From: JBBIWA01 sp037439425 | GTDB lineage: Bacteria > Acidobacteriota > Blastocatellia > RBC074 | Assembly (NCBI GenBank): GCA_037439425.1 | Contig: JBBIWA010000021.1 | Coordinates: forward strand, 17,582 to 81,581 | Direction of reading: 5' to 3' | Length of the DNA: 64,000 bases | In this document: in pieces, positions 35,276 through 43,963 of the stretch | Layout of the letters: every line of letters starts with the position of its first letter | Position numbering within the stretch: position 1 is the first letter of the stretch | The notes under the pieces: generated by a model | What the model was told of the DNA's origin: nothing | The model's input: the letters and a program-made list of their open reading frames with translations, nothing else | Databases searched by the model: none | Translations under genes and position numbers: made by a program

Positions 35276-36397
35276 CTATTCATAGGCCAGTGCTTTTACC
35301 GGATCCTGATTGGCTGCGCGCACCGCCGGGTAGAGCGCCCCGATGAGACCAGCCGCCAGCCCAATCAGCGTGGCCACCACCACCCATAGCCAGCGAAATT
35401 CTAGTTTGAGGATGGTGGAACGTTCAATCCCCCAACCAGCGACCACCGAGGCCACTAGCCCCACTACCACTCCAATCGAGCTAATGATCAAAGCCTCCTT
35501 CTCAATCACGCCGATAATGTAAGACTTTGAAGCGCCTAGAGATTTGAGAATTCCGATCTCGCGCGTGCGCTCAGTGATGGTCGTGTACATGGCCAGCAAA
35601 ATCACCAGTGTACTGACCACGGTGGAAAGCGCCAGCACAGCATTGACAAATCCGGCCAGCCCTGGGATAGAGCGCTCAAACCCGGTGGCGATCTCGCGCG
35701 TCAGTTGCACCGTGTTATGGGGCAAAGCCGCATTGATGCGCTGCTGCACTTCGAGCTGTTGCTCCGGGTCTTCACACTTGATCATTATAAAGGTGCATTT
35801 ATCGGGCGCGCCCTGCGCTCGCTGCATGGCCTGAAGCGACATCTTGATCCGCGCGCCGGATTCGGGCCGGTAGATGCCCACCACTTTCATCTTGCGCCCG
35901 AAGACTTGAATCTCACTGCCCACTCTGGCCTGGCTCTTTTCCGCCTTCAGCTCATCCACGATCACCTCATCATCGTTCTGAAAGACGCGCCCCTCAACAA
36001 TACGCAGGCCGCTGATGGCCGCATAAGTGTCGAACTCGATCCCATCTATCTGCTCGATCCCGATGCCAGAACTGCCCGATTGGACGTAACGGGCGACTGG
36101 ACTGACCAGGCGCACGCCGGGGATCTGCCGCAGCAGCTCGGCATAACGGACGTGCAGCGAGAGTACGGAGGAAGGACTCAAATTGCTGCTCGAGCTGCGC
36201 CAGAAGAGGAGCTCGGCTCCCAAGCTCTGCTCGCGCCGCATCCGGTCACTCATGATGCCGTGCACCAGTCCGGTGTTGAGAACCACCAGCAGCACTCCCA
36301 GGGCGATCCCTGCAATGCTAACCAGGGCGCGCGTCGGGCGCTGGCAAATGTTGGACATTACCAGGTTATCTCTCATCATTGCCTTCAGGCTGGCCAT
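35276..36397 (-). CDS. FtsX/LolCE-type ABC permease
   Basis: The 373-residue protein has the MacB/LolC layout: one N-terminal transmembrane helix (about 24-45, RALVSIAGIALGVLLVVLN), a large periplasmic domain (about 50-245), and three C-terminal helices (about 250-275, 300-325, 335-360). The FtsX signature ITERTREIGILKSLGAS precedes the third helix, and PAVRAANQDPVKAL ends the protein. Only one permease is present, so the complex would be a homodimer, unlike the LolC-LolE heterodimer. ATG 36397 or the double ATG six codons later are possible starts. Confidence 0.9.
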   Translation of the reverse strand: MASLKAMMRDNLVMSNICQRPTRALVSIAGIALGVLLVVLNTGLVHGIMSDRMRREQSLGAELLFWRSSSSNLSPSSVLSLHVRYAELLRQIPGVRLVSPVARYVQSGSSGIGIEQIDGIEFDTYAAISGLRIVEGRVFQNDDEVIVDELKAEKSQARVGSEIQVFGRKMKVVGIYRPESGARIKMSLQAMQRAQGAPDKCTFIMIKCEDPEQQLEVQQRINAALPHNTVQLTREIATGFERSIPGLAGFVNAVLALSTVVSTLVILLAMYTTITERTREIGILKSLGASKSYIIGVIEKEALIISSIGVVVGLVASVVAGWGIERSTILKLEFRWLWVVVATLIGLAAGLIGALYPAVRAANQDPVKALAYE

Positions 36398-36407
36398 CCT
36401 CCGCTTC

Positions 36408-37433
36408 CTATCTCCCCTTCATTACAGCTTCAGGTTTGTCCAGGTCTGTTTCTAGCAGCCCTTCTTTATTCTCCAGCACGAAGGCGCTGGCAGGCAGCTC
36501 CGGATCTACCTCAAATTTTCCTTCGGTGAAAGTCATCCGGGCAGAATAACGATCATATGGGCGCGTTACGATAATCACGCCTGGCCACCACTGGGAGCTT
36601 CCAGCCAGCAGCCTCCGGTAATTTGAGTAATGCACCTCGGTAGAGAGGATCCCGCGATTATCGAAGATCTGTTGGCGAGCCAATCGCGCTTGATCTGTAC
36701 GGTCAAACCAGAAGCGTCGCCGCACCCGTGCCGGTTGAGAATTCTCCGGAGAGACTTCAAGCTCCGAGATGACATAGAAGCTGCGCAACAGGCGGGCCTG
36801 GCGCTTCGCCCCAGGACGCAGGTCGGCTTCTTCTACGATCGCTTCCTCGAGGCCATAAATAAAGCCTGGCTCGCCCACATGCAGCGGGCGCACCAGGAGC
36901 GCTTCGGTGAAATGAAAAGGCCGTGCCGCAACCAGGGCGCTTCGTCCCTCCTGTCCTAGCTTTTCGCGCCAGTGGCTGTAATCGGCATTGTTGGTGCCAA
37001 TCAAAAAGCGCCGGTAGTCACGGTAGTAGATCGCCACCTTGAAGCGATTGGCTTCAGAGACCATCTCCGTGATCCTGGTGCCGGTCACCGGAGCTTGGAC
37101 GACCAGGCGGATCTTGTCCGGCCGTTGCAACACTAAGATCCCATCGGCATCGTAGTACTTCTTGGCCGACTCCGCATCCACAAACTGAATGAGCAGGCGC
37201 GAAGAGCGCAGCGCCTGGAGCTTAATAAAGGGTTGCAATTGCTCCACCAGACTCTTGAAGTCGGTCTCAACCAGTGGCGTGACTAGCTTGGGAATAGACT
37301 GATCACTGACCCTGGCTAAATTGGCGCAGGCGGTGGTAAGCCCGATGAGCGTGGAGAGAATGGTCAATGAGATGGCGCCGAGTACTGAATGAGTCCGCTT
37401 TTCCTGATAGCTTGGAGGCTTTGCCGAAGTCAT
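36408..37433 (-). CDS. LolB/DUF4292-like lipoprotein
   Basis: The 341-residue product has a lipoprotein signal peptide (AISLTILSTLIGLTTAC, lipidation Cys at about 36). The mature part is LolA/LolB-like: a beta-rich half with DGILVLQRPDKIRLVVQAP, GTRITEMVSEANRFKVAIY and YRRFLIGTNNADY, and a second half (about 190-320) of beta segments. Proteins of this shape receive or present lipids or lipoproteins at the outer membrane. It heads the operon, with 10 bp to the permease gene. ATG 37433 has only a distant GGAG. Confidence 0.75.
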   Translation of the reverse strand: MTSAKPPSYQEKRTHSVLGAISLTILSTLIGLTTACANLARVSDQSIPKLVTPLVETDFKSLVEQLQPFIKLQALRSSRLLIQFVDAESAKKYYDADGILVLQRPDKIRLVVQAPVTGTRITEMVSEANRFKVAIYYRDYRRFLIGTNNADYSHWREKLGQEGRSALVAARPFHFTEALLVRPLHVGEPGFIYGLEEAIVEEADLRPGAKRQARLLRSFYVISELEVSPENSQPARVRRRFWFDRTDQARLARQQIFDNRGILSTEVHYSNYRRLLAGSSQWWPGVIIVTRPYDRYSARMTFTEGKFEVDPELPASAFVLENKEGLLETDLDKPEAVMKGR

Positions 37434-37608
37434 AGAGTTATTAGTAACTCCACAAGTGATAGCGTAGAAAGAGTCAAGCTAACAGAACCCTCCTGCCTTG
37501 TCAAACTGGACGACAAGCTGCGCTGCGGGCGCGATTGAAGTGAGAGTCGGTGAAGAGGATGGTGAGTGATCACCACGCGCGTAGCGTGCAGCAGCTCCTT
37601 TTTCGGTA

Positions 37609-38913
37609 CTACGCTGCTGCTGGCTCAAGGCGATCTGCCCGCCACATAAACCAGAGCAAACCGAGCACCGCTAGCGAATGTATGAAGATTAACAGTCCGG
37701 CAGCGAAGGGTACAGTAGGTTCTGCTTCTGCCAGAGAGCTCTCGGTGGCAAACAGAAGTATTACTCTAGTGAGCGCATTGCTGGGAACCGACAGTAACAC
37801 CCCAATAGCGACGGCCAGGAAAGTCTCTCTGCGTGGCAGTTTGAGCCTAATCAGGTGACGGGCCGCTACCACTCCGGGAATAGTAGCCAGCACCAGGTAG
37901 TGGATCCAAGTTATCGGGTTAACCAGTATGCTCACACAAACCAGGATCGCCAGTGAGATGTCAAGACTCCGAGCGCAACTGGCCAGCCACAATCCCATCA
38001 CCAACAAAGCTAACGGCAAAGCATAAGAGACCACTTGAGCCAGCACCGGGGCCGGCCACAGCGGGGGTGACTGTATCCCCTCAAGAACTGGTGATCCGGT
38101 GCCAGAGAAGACTTTCCAACCCACACTCCAGGCCGAGAAATTGTAGAAATGAGCCCGGTACAGCGGCACCACTGCGCCGCTAACCTCCAGGTAATAGTGA
38201 GCTACTGCGCCGAAACCCATCAGCACAGCGGCCAGGAGATTGGCCAGTAGCGTCGTTGCTACTGCTGCAGTGACCACACGCCAGTTTCTGCGCAGCGCGA
38301 AGAAGAGCAAAATGGGCCAGGCGATTAATTTCAAAGCGATCACGCAGCCAAGCCATAGGCCACCCACTATAGCTCTCTCTAAACGTAGGGCTTGCCAGGC
38401 CAGAATCAGCAGCAGCAGCAGAGGCAGCATCAACTGCCCCACTGCCATCTCCATCCAGAGAGGAGGCCAGGCCAGAGCCAGCAGTGAAATCAGCATCGTC
38501 AGCCGCCAGCCCGGTCGCTGCTTCCACCAGTGCAGAAGCATATAAACCGACGCAAAGAGACAACTCAGTTCACAAAGGAGCCAAACAACAGCTGCTTGTT
38601 CGTAGGGGAGCAGTCCCAGAGGCAAGCTGAGCAAAGCAACCGGGGGCGGATGCGGCGTTGGGTGCAAGAAGACCTTATCTGTCAGCGCTCCGTCAAGCCG
38701 CAAAGCCAATTCCGGCAATGGCAAGTACGGATCAACCCCATTCAAGACAGCTTTGGCAAGCAGATAGTCCTGGAGTAAATCCTTGCGATAAACGTATTCG
38801 GGTTGCAGAGCCTGGAGGATCAATTTTAGACCGACCAGCGCCTGAAGAGATGTTATGACTATAAGCGCCCACTTGATTTTCCTTGAAGAGATTATGCCCC
38901 CACAAACGCTCAC
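37609..38913 (-). CDS. GT87-type (DUF2029) polytopic glycosyltransferase
   Basis: The 434-residue membrane protein has about 10-11 transmembrane segments and the GT87 style: an acidic pair in the first periplasmic loop (RKDLLQDYLLAKAVLNGVDPY), LHPTPHPPPVALLSLPLGLL and KLIAWPILLFFALRRNW. These enzymes use polyprenyl-phosphate sugars as donors on the outer side of the membrane. GTG 38913 is chosen because it overlaps the upstream stop (GTGA) with GGAGAATTAAC ahead; the frame is open to 39036 but would overlap the neighbour by over 120 bp. Confidence 0.82.
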   Translation of the reverse strand: MSVCGGIISSRKIKWALIVITSLQALVGLKLILQALQPEYVYRKDLLQDYLLAKAVLNGVDPYLPLPELALRLDGALTDKVFLHPTPHPPPVALLSLPLGLLPYEQAAVVWLLCELSCLFASVYMLLHWWKQRPGWRLTMLISLLALAWPPLWMEMAVGQLMLPLLLLLILAWQALRLERAIVGGLWLGCVIALKLIAWPILLFFALRRNWRVVTAAVATTLLANLLAAVLMGFGAVAHYYLEVSGAVVPLYRAHFYNFSAWSVGWKVFSGTGSPVLEGIQSPPLWPAPVLAQVVSYALPLALLVMGLWLASCARSLDISLAILVCVSILVNPITWIHYLVLATIPGVVAARHLIRLKLPRRETFLAVAIGVLLSVPSNALTRVILLFATESSLAEAEPTVPFAAGLLIFIHSLAVLGLLWFMWRADRLEPAAA

Positions 38914-40751
38914 GAAGTTAATTCTCCATTTGCAGCTCTCAACACCTGGCAATTGAGACGGGCCTGGGAAAAGCCTTTCCAGAGCTCCAAGCCAATTACC
39001 AGCAAGCAGGTCAGGCCTGAAATTACACGCGCCCACCGCTCGACTGGACTTACGATCTCGAAATCAAGCGTGAGTGTATGGCTCCCGGCGGGCACCTCAA
39101 CCAGGATCAATCCGCTGCCTGGCTCAGCTTCCGCTTTCACGATGCGACCATCAAGCCGAACTACCCAGTTGGGATAGTTGTACGTGTCAATGCGCACGCG
39201 AATTGGTTCCTCATTCTCGAACTGAAATGCGCGATGCGAGTTCATCAAGCTTTGCGCCACCACTCGCCCTCGACCACTTAAGATCGAGAGGCTGCCGATT
39301 TGAGCTACCGGCGGGTGTAGCTCGCGTTCGGCCCCGCGCGGCCGGAAGTAGATCTGGTTAGCCGAGATGGCCAGCGATCTGAAGTCCTTATCCTCGCTCA
39401 GCGCGCGGAATTGTTCCCTGCTGAGCGATGCCACCTGATTATTTAGCAATAGGCGCAGGCTAGCCTGGCGCTCGGGTCGCCCTCCCCTGGGGCGCACCAC
39501 CATAAAAGTAAGGACAAGGTTGCCCAAAACCAGCCAGGTCAGCAGGGCCGCCAGCACCGTCTTGCTGCGGCGACCGAGTTGGGGCCATTGCTCGTAAGCC
39601 GCCGCCGCCAGCATCGCAATCCCTAAAGCCACGAAGGCCTGGAAGCGCCACGGAAACTGTATAAACTCCATCCCCGGCACGAAGCACCAGAGCGCATCAG
39701 ATAAAGGCAGCGAGATGAACAATCCTACCAGGCTCACTGCCAGGCTGAAGCGTAGCAGTTCAGCAGCAGCCGAACGGCGTAAGGCCTGCCAGCAGACCAC
39801 TCCAATTGTGAGCGCCAGCGCAGTCTGCATCAAAGTAATCAAACTCGCCACGTAGTTGATGCCAGCCCACGCCTGACGGTAGTGGCTCTCGTCGGCAGCC
39901 GCAGCGAAAAGAAAATAGTGCCGATAGTTATGCGGCAGCTCTTCTCCTATCGGCACCCACCGCATCTCCACAAGCTGCGGAACCCAGAAGAAAGCCGTGA
40001 GGGCTAGTGCAAGCAACGTGCTCCCAACCAGACGCCGCAGAGGGCGCCAGCCAGCTTGCGGAAGATAACATAGTCCCATCAAGGCCAGGGCGGCGACGCA
40101 CAGATAAGTCGTAATCGCGTGCGTCAAAATGATGGCGCTCAGCCCCAGGGTGTAGAAGACAAGCCCGCGCCTGCGTTGCTCTCCCCTGAGTAAAAGGTGG
40201 CTCCCCAGCAAGGCGAGCGGTAACAGACTAACTGCAAATGCGTTGGGCAAAAAGGCGCGGTTCAAAGCAAGCAACGGATAGGCGGGTAAGACCACATAAA
40301 GGACGGAAGCCAGCAGGCTCGCACTGCGACCCCAGAAGACGCGCGCCAGAAGGTAAGTGTTGGCCTGAGCCAGGATCAGACTCAAGAAAGTGACGCTCCC
40401 TAGCGCCGCAAGCACGCTGACTCTGAAAAACGCTACCAGCCCACTGCCAGGCCAGTAGTAAAGCGGTCCATAAAAGGTAAAGACCGCGTCACCACGACCG
40501 CCGTCGAGCAATCCGGCCCAGCGTGGCAGCCACTGGCCTTCAGTTAGATTGCGCGCGAAGGCTCTCGTCAATTGGTAATGCAAAGGAACATCACCCTGCA
40601 CCGCGAAGCCGGGATCGCTCAGATGGCCGTACCCCAAAACGCCAGCCACCCCAAGCCAGAGAAGAAGAGAGATAATTGCCCGGTGCTTCGATCGCCAGCT
40701 AGCAGTAGAATCAACAGAGTTCGACTCAGGGCTATTCATCTTAACCGGCAA
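38910..40751 (-). CDS. Large polytopic membrane protein (6-pyruvoyl-tetrahydropterin-synthase-related / YfhO-like)
   Basis: The 613-residue protein has about 12 hydrophobic segments between residues 25 and 430 and a C-terminal soluble beta-domain (about 440-575), followed by a last helix (about 576-595). Early motifs GDVPLHYQLTRAFARNL, WLPRWAGLLDGGRGDAVFTFYGPLYYW and LTHAITTYLC match the GT-C-like family PF10131. The C-terminal YNYPNWVVRLDGRIVKAEAEPGSG resembles YfhO-type proteins, which act on lipid-linked sugars. It is coupled to the GT87 gene by a 4-bp overlap. A lipid-linked sugar transferase role is inferred. Confidence 0.78.
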   Translation of the reverse strand: MPVKMNSPESNSVDSTASWRSKHRAIISLLLWLGVAGVLGYGHLSDPGFAVQGDVPLHYQLTRAFARNLTEGQWLPRWAGLLDGGRGDAVFTFYGPLYYWPGSGLVAFFRVSVLAALGSVTFLSLILAQANTYLLARVFWGRSASLLASVLYVVLPAYPLLALNRAFLPNAFAVSLLPLALLGSHLLLRGEQRRRGLVFYTLGLSAIILTHAITTYLCVAALALMGLCYLPQAGWRPLRRLVGSTLLALALTAFFWVPQLVEMRWVPIGEELPHNYRHYFLFAAAADESHYRQAWAGINYVASLITLMQTALALTIGVVCWQALRRSAAAELLRFSLAVSLVGLFISLPLSDALWCFVPGMEFIQFPWRFQAFVALGIAMLAAAAYEQWPQLGRRSKTVLAALLTWLVLGNLVLTFMVVRPRGGRPERQASLRLLLNNQVASLSREQFRALSEDKDFRSLAISANQIYFRPRGAERELHPPVAQIGSLSILSGRGRVVAQSLMNSHRAFQFENEEPIRVRIDTYNYPNWVVRLDGRIVKAEAEPGSGLILVEVPAGSHTLTLDFEIVSPVERWARVISGLTCLLVIGLELWKGFSQARLNCQVLRAANGELTS

Positions 40752-40853
40752 AATCCAGCCTCTATCTGCGCACCTGCTTCTGGTGTCTGCCGTCCCAGAC
40801 GTTTCACCTCTGGCTACCTTCTCTCGGCCACGTGCGCGGCCAATCCCTAAACT

Positions 40854-41700
40854 TCAACCCTTCGTTCCAATCGCCCCACATCTGACTCTCTTCTCCTGGC
40901 CTTGTGTAGGACCGCTCGAGCCGATGAGCAAGCAGGCTGCCTGCGCCAGGCGGCGAAAATCCGCCAGGTTCTCCACGGCGCGAAGTTCGGGCAGGTCGCG
41001 TTCGAGATAGGTCTGCAGATAGCTGGAGAACCATAGCGCGCGCTCGTCGGGGACCGAAAGCTCGTGCGCAGGCACAGGAAAGCCGCCGCGGCGCACAGTC
41101 GGTCGGCGGGCGTTGGGTGCTCTCAAGCCGGTCGCGCCACTCCGTCGCGCGAAGGGTAAGCAACTCACTCCAGATTCCCGTACTCCCGGTTCCCGCAAGT
41201 TCCCCTGTGGTCATAGGCCAAAGCGTCACGTAGGCCGCACGTCCCGCCAGGGTCTCGCCGATTTTTCGCAGCATGAGCAGGTTCACCGATCCCGTTAGCA
41301 CGAAGCGCCCCGGTCGGCGGGGCCGATCGCGATCCACGGCGCGCTTGATGGCGATGAGCGGGTCCCCGGCGCGCTGCACCTCATCAAGCACCGGCATCGG
41401 CGCGCGCAAGACCAGCGCCTCGGGGTCGGCCGCGGCCTGAAGCCGAATCTCCAGGTCGTCGAGCGTGAAGTAGGCCCGGGTGGCCAGCTCGGGATGCGTG
41501 CGAACGAGCGTGGTTTTGCCGGTCTGGCGCGCGCCCAGCAGCACCACCACTGGCATCACCCGCAGGGCCGCCTCGAGCGCGCGGGCAGCAGCGCGGGGAA
41601 GCACCGTCAAATCGTGGCCCGTTTCCATGCGAGTATGATAATCATACTTATCAAGTAGCATCAACTCGCACCCCATTTCCCGGCTGCTTTCGGTCATCAC
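40854..41700 (-). pseudogene. AAA_14/DUF4143 ATPase, frameshifted and truncated
   Basis: From METGHDLTVLPR (start 41628) the first frame encodes a P-loop domain: VVLLGARQTGKTTLV (Walker A), YFTLDDLEIR, PVLDEVQRAGDPL (Walker B) and RFVLTGSVNLLMLRKI. After TEWRDRLEST the frame is lost at about 41130-41160. The natural continuation appears in the next frame: RRGGFPVPAHELSVPDERALWF, YLQTYLERDLPELRAVENL, FRRLAQAACLLIG. It then ends at 40854 before the C-terminal DUF4143 nuclease-like domain. So the gene has one frameshift and lacks its last third. Intact relatives are common, often in mobile or toxin-like contexts. Confidence 0.8.
41632..41648. promoter_or_regulatory. Palindrome AGTATGAT-A-ATCATACT just upstream of the ATPase start
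   Basis: An 8-bp perfect inverted repeat with a single central base lies 3 bp upstream of the METGHDL start (ATG 41628, minus strand). It is AT-rich and too short for a terminator; an operator or start-site structure is plausible. No cognate regulator is visible. Confidence 0.4.
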
Positions 41701-42068
41701 GGCTCCCCCAGATCTTCAATGTCATCTGTGTTGAGCTCAGGGCCGGCAAACAACCGATCGGGGGCCGATACAGCGAAACGTCGCCTGTTGCAGGCTGATG
41801 CTAAATGGCTTTCTCGTGCAAGCCAGCCAAACCCTCCGAGAACACCTGCGGCCTGCTCAAGCACCTTTTGCGTTGCCTTCTCCTGCTTGTCGGGCGGATA
41901 ATCGCGCTTACGTAGGATATGCTTGACCGTGACGCGCAGCTTTGCCCGTACGCCCTCGCGCATCATCCGGTCAATGCTCACATGGTTGTGCACAGTCTGG
42001 ACTAAGTACCGTGCGCCATAAATCCTCCGCCAGTTAGCATGAAATCTAACTGATCGCAAAATCTGCAT
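41697..42068 (-). pseudogene. hsdR: Type I restriction HsdR C-terminal fragment
   Basis: The central part of this 123-residue frame (MMREGVRAKLRVTVKHIL, then RKRDYPPDKQEKATQKVLEQA) matches the extreme C-terminus of HsdR subunits (EcoEI R_C/DUF3387 type). The helicase and nuclease domains that should precede it are absent, and both ends of the frame look like unrelated sequence. No hsdM or hsdS is nearby. It is a scar of a lost restriction-modification locus. The upstream edge lies in an inverted-repeat element (42001-42117). Confidence 0.75.
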
Positions 42069-42117
42069 TTCTGTCTAAAGACAACTGGCGGCGTAATTGC
42101 GGCACACGGTACTTAGT
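42001..42117. repeat. 117-bp inverted-repeat element (MITE-like)
   Basis: Arms 42001-42035 and 42083-42117 pair at 29 of 35 positions (left arm begins ACTAAGTACCGTG; both end in GCCAGTT at the inner side). The 47-bp centre is unrelated. The element borders the HsdR scar and the palindrome array, so it may mark the edge of the decayed segment. No flanking direct duplication is obvious. Confidence 0.7.
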
Positions 42118-42119
42118 AA

Positions 42120-42332
42120 TGGCTTGCTTAACGAAGATGGGCACGCAAGGATGCGTGCGCTCCCAGGGATTTTGAGCCTGGGTACGCACGCTTCTAGCGT
42201 GCTCAGTATCCGGTAACGACCTACTTAACGAAGGCAGGCACGCAAGGATGCGTGCGCTCCCAGGGATTTTCCGCAGAAGATGGGCACGCAAGGATGCGTG
42301 CGCTCCCGGGTATTTTCCGCAGGAGGCTTCAG
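42120..42332 (+). repeat. Palindrome array ending in a Shine-Dalgarno-like tail before enoyl-CoA hydratase
   Basis: Four hairpins are visible: 42141-42158, 42238-42255 and 42284-42301 (all GCACGCA-AGGA-TGCGTGC) and 42186-42202 (GCACGCT-TCT-AGCGTGC). ATTTTCCGCAG follows the second-last hairpin and TATTTTCCGCAGGAGGC the last, ending eight bases before ATG 42333. The unit CTTAACGAAG precedes hairpins at 42127 and 42226. Confidence 0.85.
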
Positions 42333-43133
42333 ATGGAATTTAAGCAAATTCTCTATGTGAAAGATGGTCACCTGGCAACGATCACTTTGAATCGGCCTGA
42401 AAAACTGAACGCTTACTCAGAAGTGATGGTGCACGAAATCATAGCCGCTCTGGCCGATGCGCGCGATGATGACCAGATTCGAGTAGCGATTATCACCGGA
42501 GCCGGGCGCGGCTTCTGTTCCGGTGGAGACATTTCACCAGACTTTCAGTATCCCGCTCGATACCGCGGCCACCCCATGGAAGCTATGCTGGAGATGCGTG
42601 AGAACATGCACCAACTGGTGACCTTCTTGCGCCGCTTCGATAAACCAACGATTGCGGCCATCAATGGACCAGCCGTAGCAGGCGGTTTGACTCTGGCTCT
42701 CTGTTGCGACTTTCGTATTGCCGCCGAGAGTGCTAGATTGGGCGACACCAGTTTGAAGTTTGCGCTGATTCCTGATGAAGGCGGTGCGTATTTGTTCCCG
42801 AAATATATGGGCCTGCAAAACGCGCTGAAGATGTCGCTCTTTTCCGAAGTCTACCCGGCAAGCCAGGCCAAGGAGCTGGGGCTGGTGACCGAGGTCGTCC
42901 CGGATGCGGAGTTGATGCCGACAGCGCGCCGCTGGGCTGAAAAATTAGCCGCTGGGCCGCCCATCGCTATCAGGGTCACCAAACGGATGATGTATAAGCA
43001 GCAGACGATGGATCTAGAGAATGCTCTGGAAGACGCCGCGCTGGCTGTGATGGTGACCAACTATTGCGAAGATGTCAAAGAAGGCATCGCTGCCTTCCAC
43101 GAGAAGCGCGCGCCGAAGTTTCAGGGCCGTTGA
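42333..43133 (+). CDS. Enoyl-CoA hydratase/isomerase family protein
   Basis: The 266-residue protein has the crotonase fold: ATITLNRPEKLNAYS, IITGAGRGFCSGGDIS (first oxyanion-hole strand), PTIAAINGPAVAGGLTLALCCDFRIAAE (second oxyanion loop) and LGDTSLKFALIPDEGG, where the Glu of DEGG is at a common catalytic position. It probably hydrates an enoyl-CoA in fatty-acid or side-chain breakdown, but crotonase-family substrate range cannot be set from sequence. ATG 42333 uses the AGGAGG contributed by the repeat tail. The frame is open further into the repeats, but those residues are repeat translation. The next gene (DinB) begins 27 bp downstream. Confidence 0.92.
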   Translation: MEFKQILYVKDGHLATITLNRPEKLNAYSEVMVHEIIAALADARDDDQIRVAIITGAGRGFCSGGDISPDFQYPARYRGHPMEAMLEMRENMHQLVTFLRRFDKPTIAAINGPAVAGGLTLALCCDFRIAAESARLGDTSLKFALIPDEGGAYLFPKYMGLQNALKMSLFSEVYPASQAKELGLVTEVVPDAELMPTARRWAEKLAAGPPIAIRVTKRMMYKQQTMDLENALEDAALAVMVTNYCEDVKEGIAAFHEKRAPKFQGR

Positions 43134-43160
43134 GAACCAACTTATCCTGAGGAAGACAAC

Positions 43161-43808
43161 ATGAAACTGAAAGCATTGCTGACAGCCGTCTTTACTTTCA
43201 CGCTCCTCAGCTCAACTCAGGGGAGAGACAATTCATCGCTGGTACAAAAACAGGAGGAGGCGCGTATGACTGCCGAAGACCGGGCCAAAGTGGTCAAGCT
43301 GCTGCATGAGTCGGAAAAAGAGTTTTTCGAGATGATAGAGAATCTGAGCGAGGCTCAGTGGAAATACAAGCCAGCGCCAGAGCGCTGGTCAGTAGCCGAG
43401 GTGGCCGAGCACATTATCCTGGCAGAGAAGCTGCTGTTTGCCTCGGTGGAAAAGGCTCTGGCTGCGCCGCCCAATCCGGAGTGGCAGACTAAAACTGCCG
43501 GCAAGACCGAGTTTCTGGAGCGCGTCATGGTGAGCCGCGACCGCCGAGCACAAGCGCCCGAACAGATTCAGCCGCAGGGCAAGTGGACGCTCGCTGAAAC
43601 GCTCAGCCGCTTCAAGGAAGTCCGCGCCAGAACCCTGAAATTCACCGAACAAACGGACCTGCCGCTGAAAGCGCACACGCTAGATCATCCGTTCCCGGTC
43701 TTTAGCACGCTGAATGCCTATCAGTGGTTGATTTATATCCCGCTGCATCATCTGCGCCACAACCAGCAGATTGCCGAGGTTAAGGCTTCCACTGGCTTCC
43801 CCAAGTAG
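43161..43808 (+). CDS. DinB-family metal-binding protein with optional signal peptide
   Basis: The 215-residue product (from ATG 43161) has an N-terminal signal-like stretch (LTAVFTFTLLSSTQG) and a DinB/DUF664 four-helix bundle: SEKEFFEMIENLSEAQWKYKP, WSVAEVAEHIILAEKLL (first His) and YIPLHHLRHNQQI with the other candidate ligands. Start 43161 follows GAGGAAGAC; an in-frame ATG at 43266 has CAGGAGGAGG upstream and would give a cytoplasmic protein of 180 residues. DinB-like proteins are often thiol-dependent enzymes, but the reaction is unknown here. Probably co-transcribed with enoyl-CoA hydratase. Confidence 0.82.
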   Translation: MKLKALLTAVFTFTLLSSTQGRDNSSLVQKQEEARMTAEDRAKVVKLLHESEKEFFEMIENLSEAQWKYKPAPERWSVAEVAEHIILAEKLLFASVEKALAAPPNPEWQTKTAGKTEFLERVMVSRDRRAQAPEQIQPQGKWTLAETLSRFKEVRARTLKFTEQTDLPLKAHTLDHPFPVFSTLNAYQWLIYIPLHHLRHNQQIAEVKASTGFPK

Positions 43809-43875
43809 CAGCGGCCAAATCGAGGTTTAAGGAAAGATTAATGAGAATCTTGGCCCATTTTGTCAGGCGCCGGAG

Positions 43876-43881
43876 TATAAT
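43876..43881 (+). promoter_or_regulatory. Putative -10 box TATAAT upstream of the M48 protease
   Basis: A consensus TATAAT lies 83 bp before ATG 43964 in otherwise GC-rich DNA. The best -35 candidate, TTGGCC, is 20 bp upstream, so the spacing is long. It would give a leader of about 75 bases. Confidence 0.35.
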
Positions 43882-43963
43882 AGCTACGCGTGCAAATTCT
43901 TTGACCGTCAGGTGTCCAGGATGAAGTAGATGAGCCATCCTGTTTTCGCAAGGAGAGAGGCAA

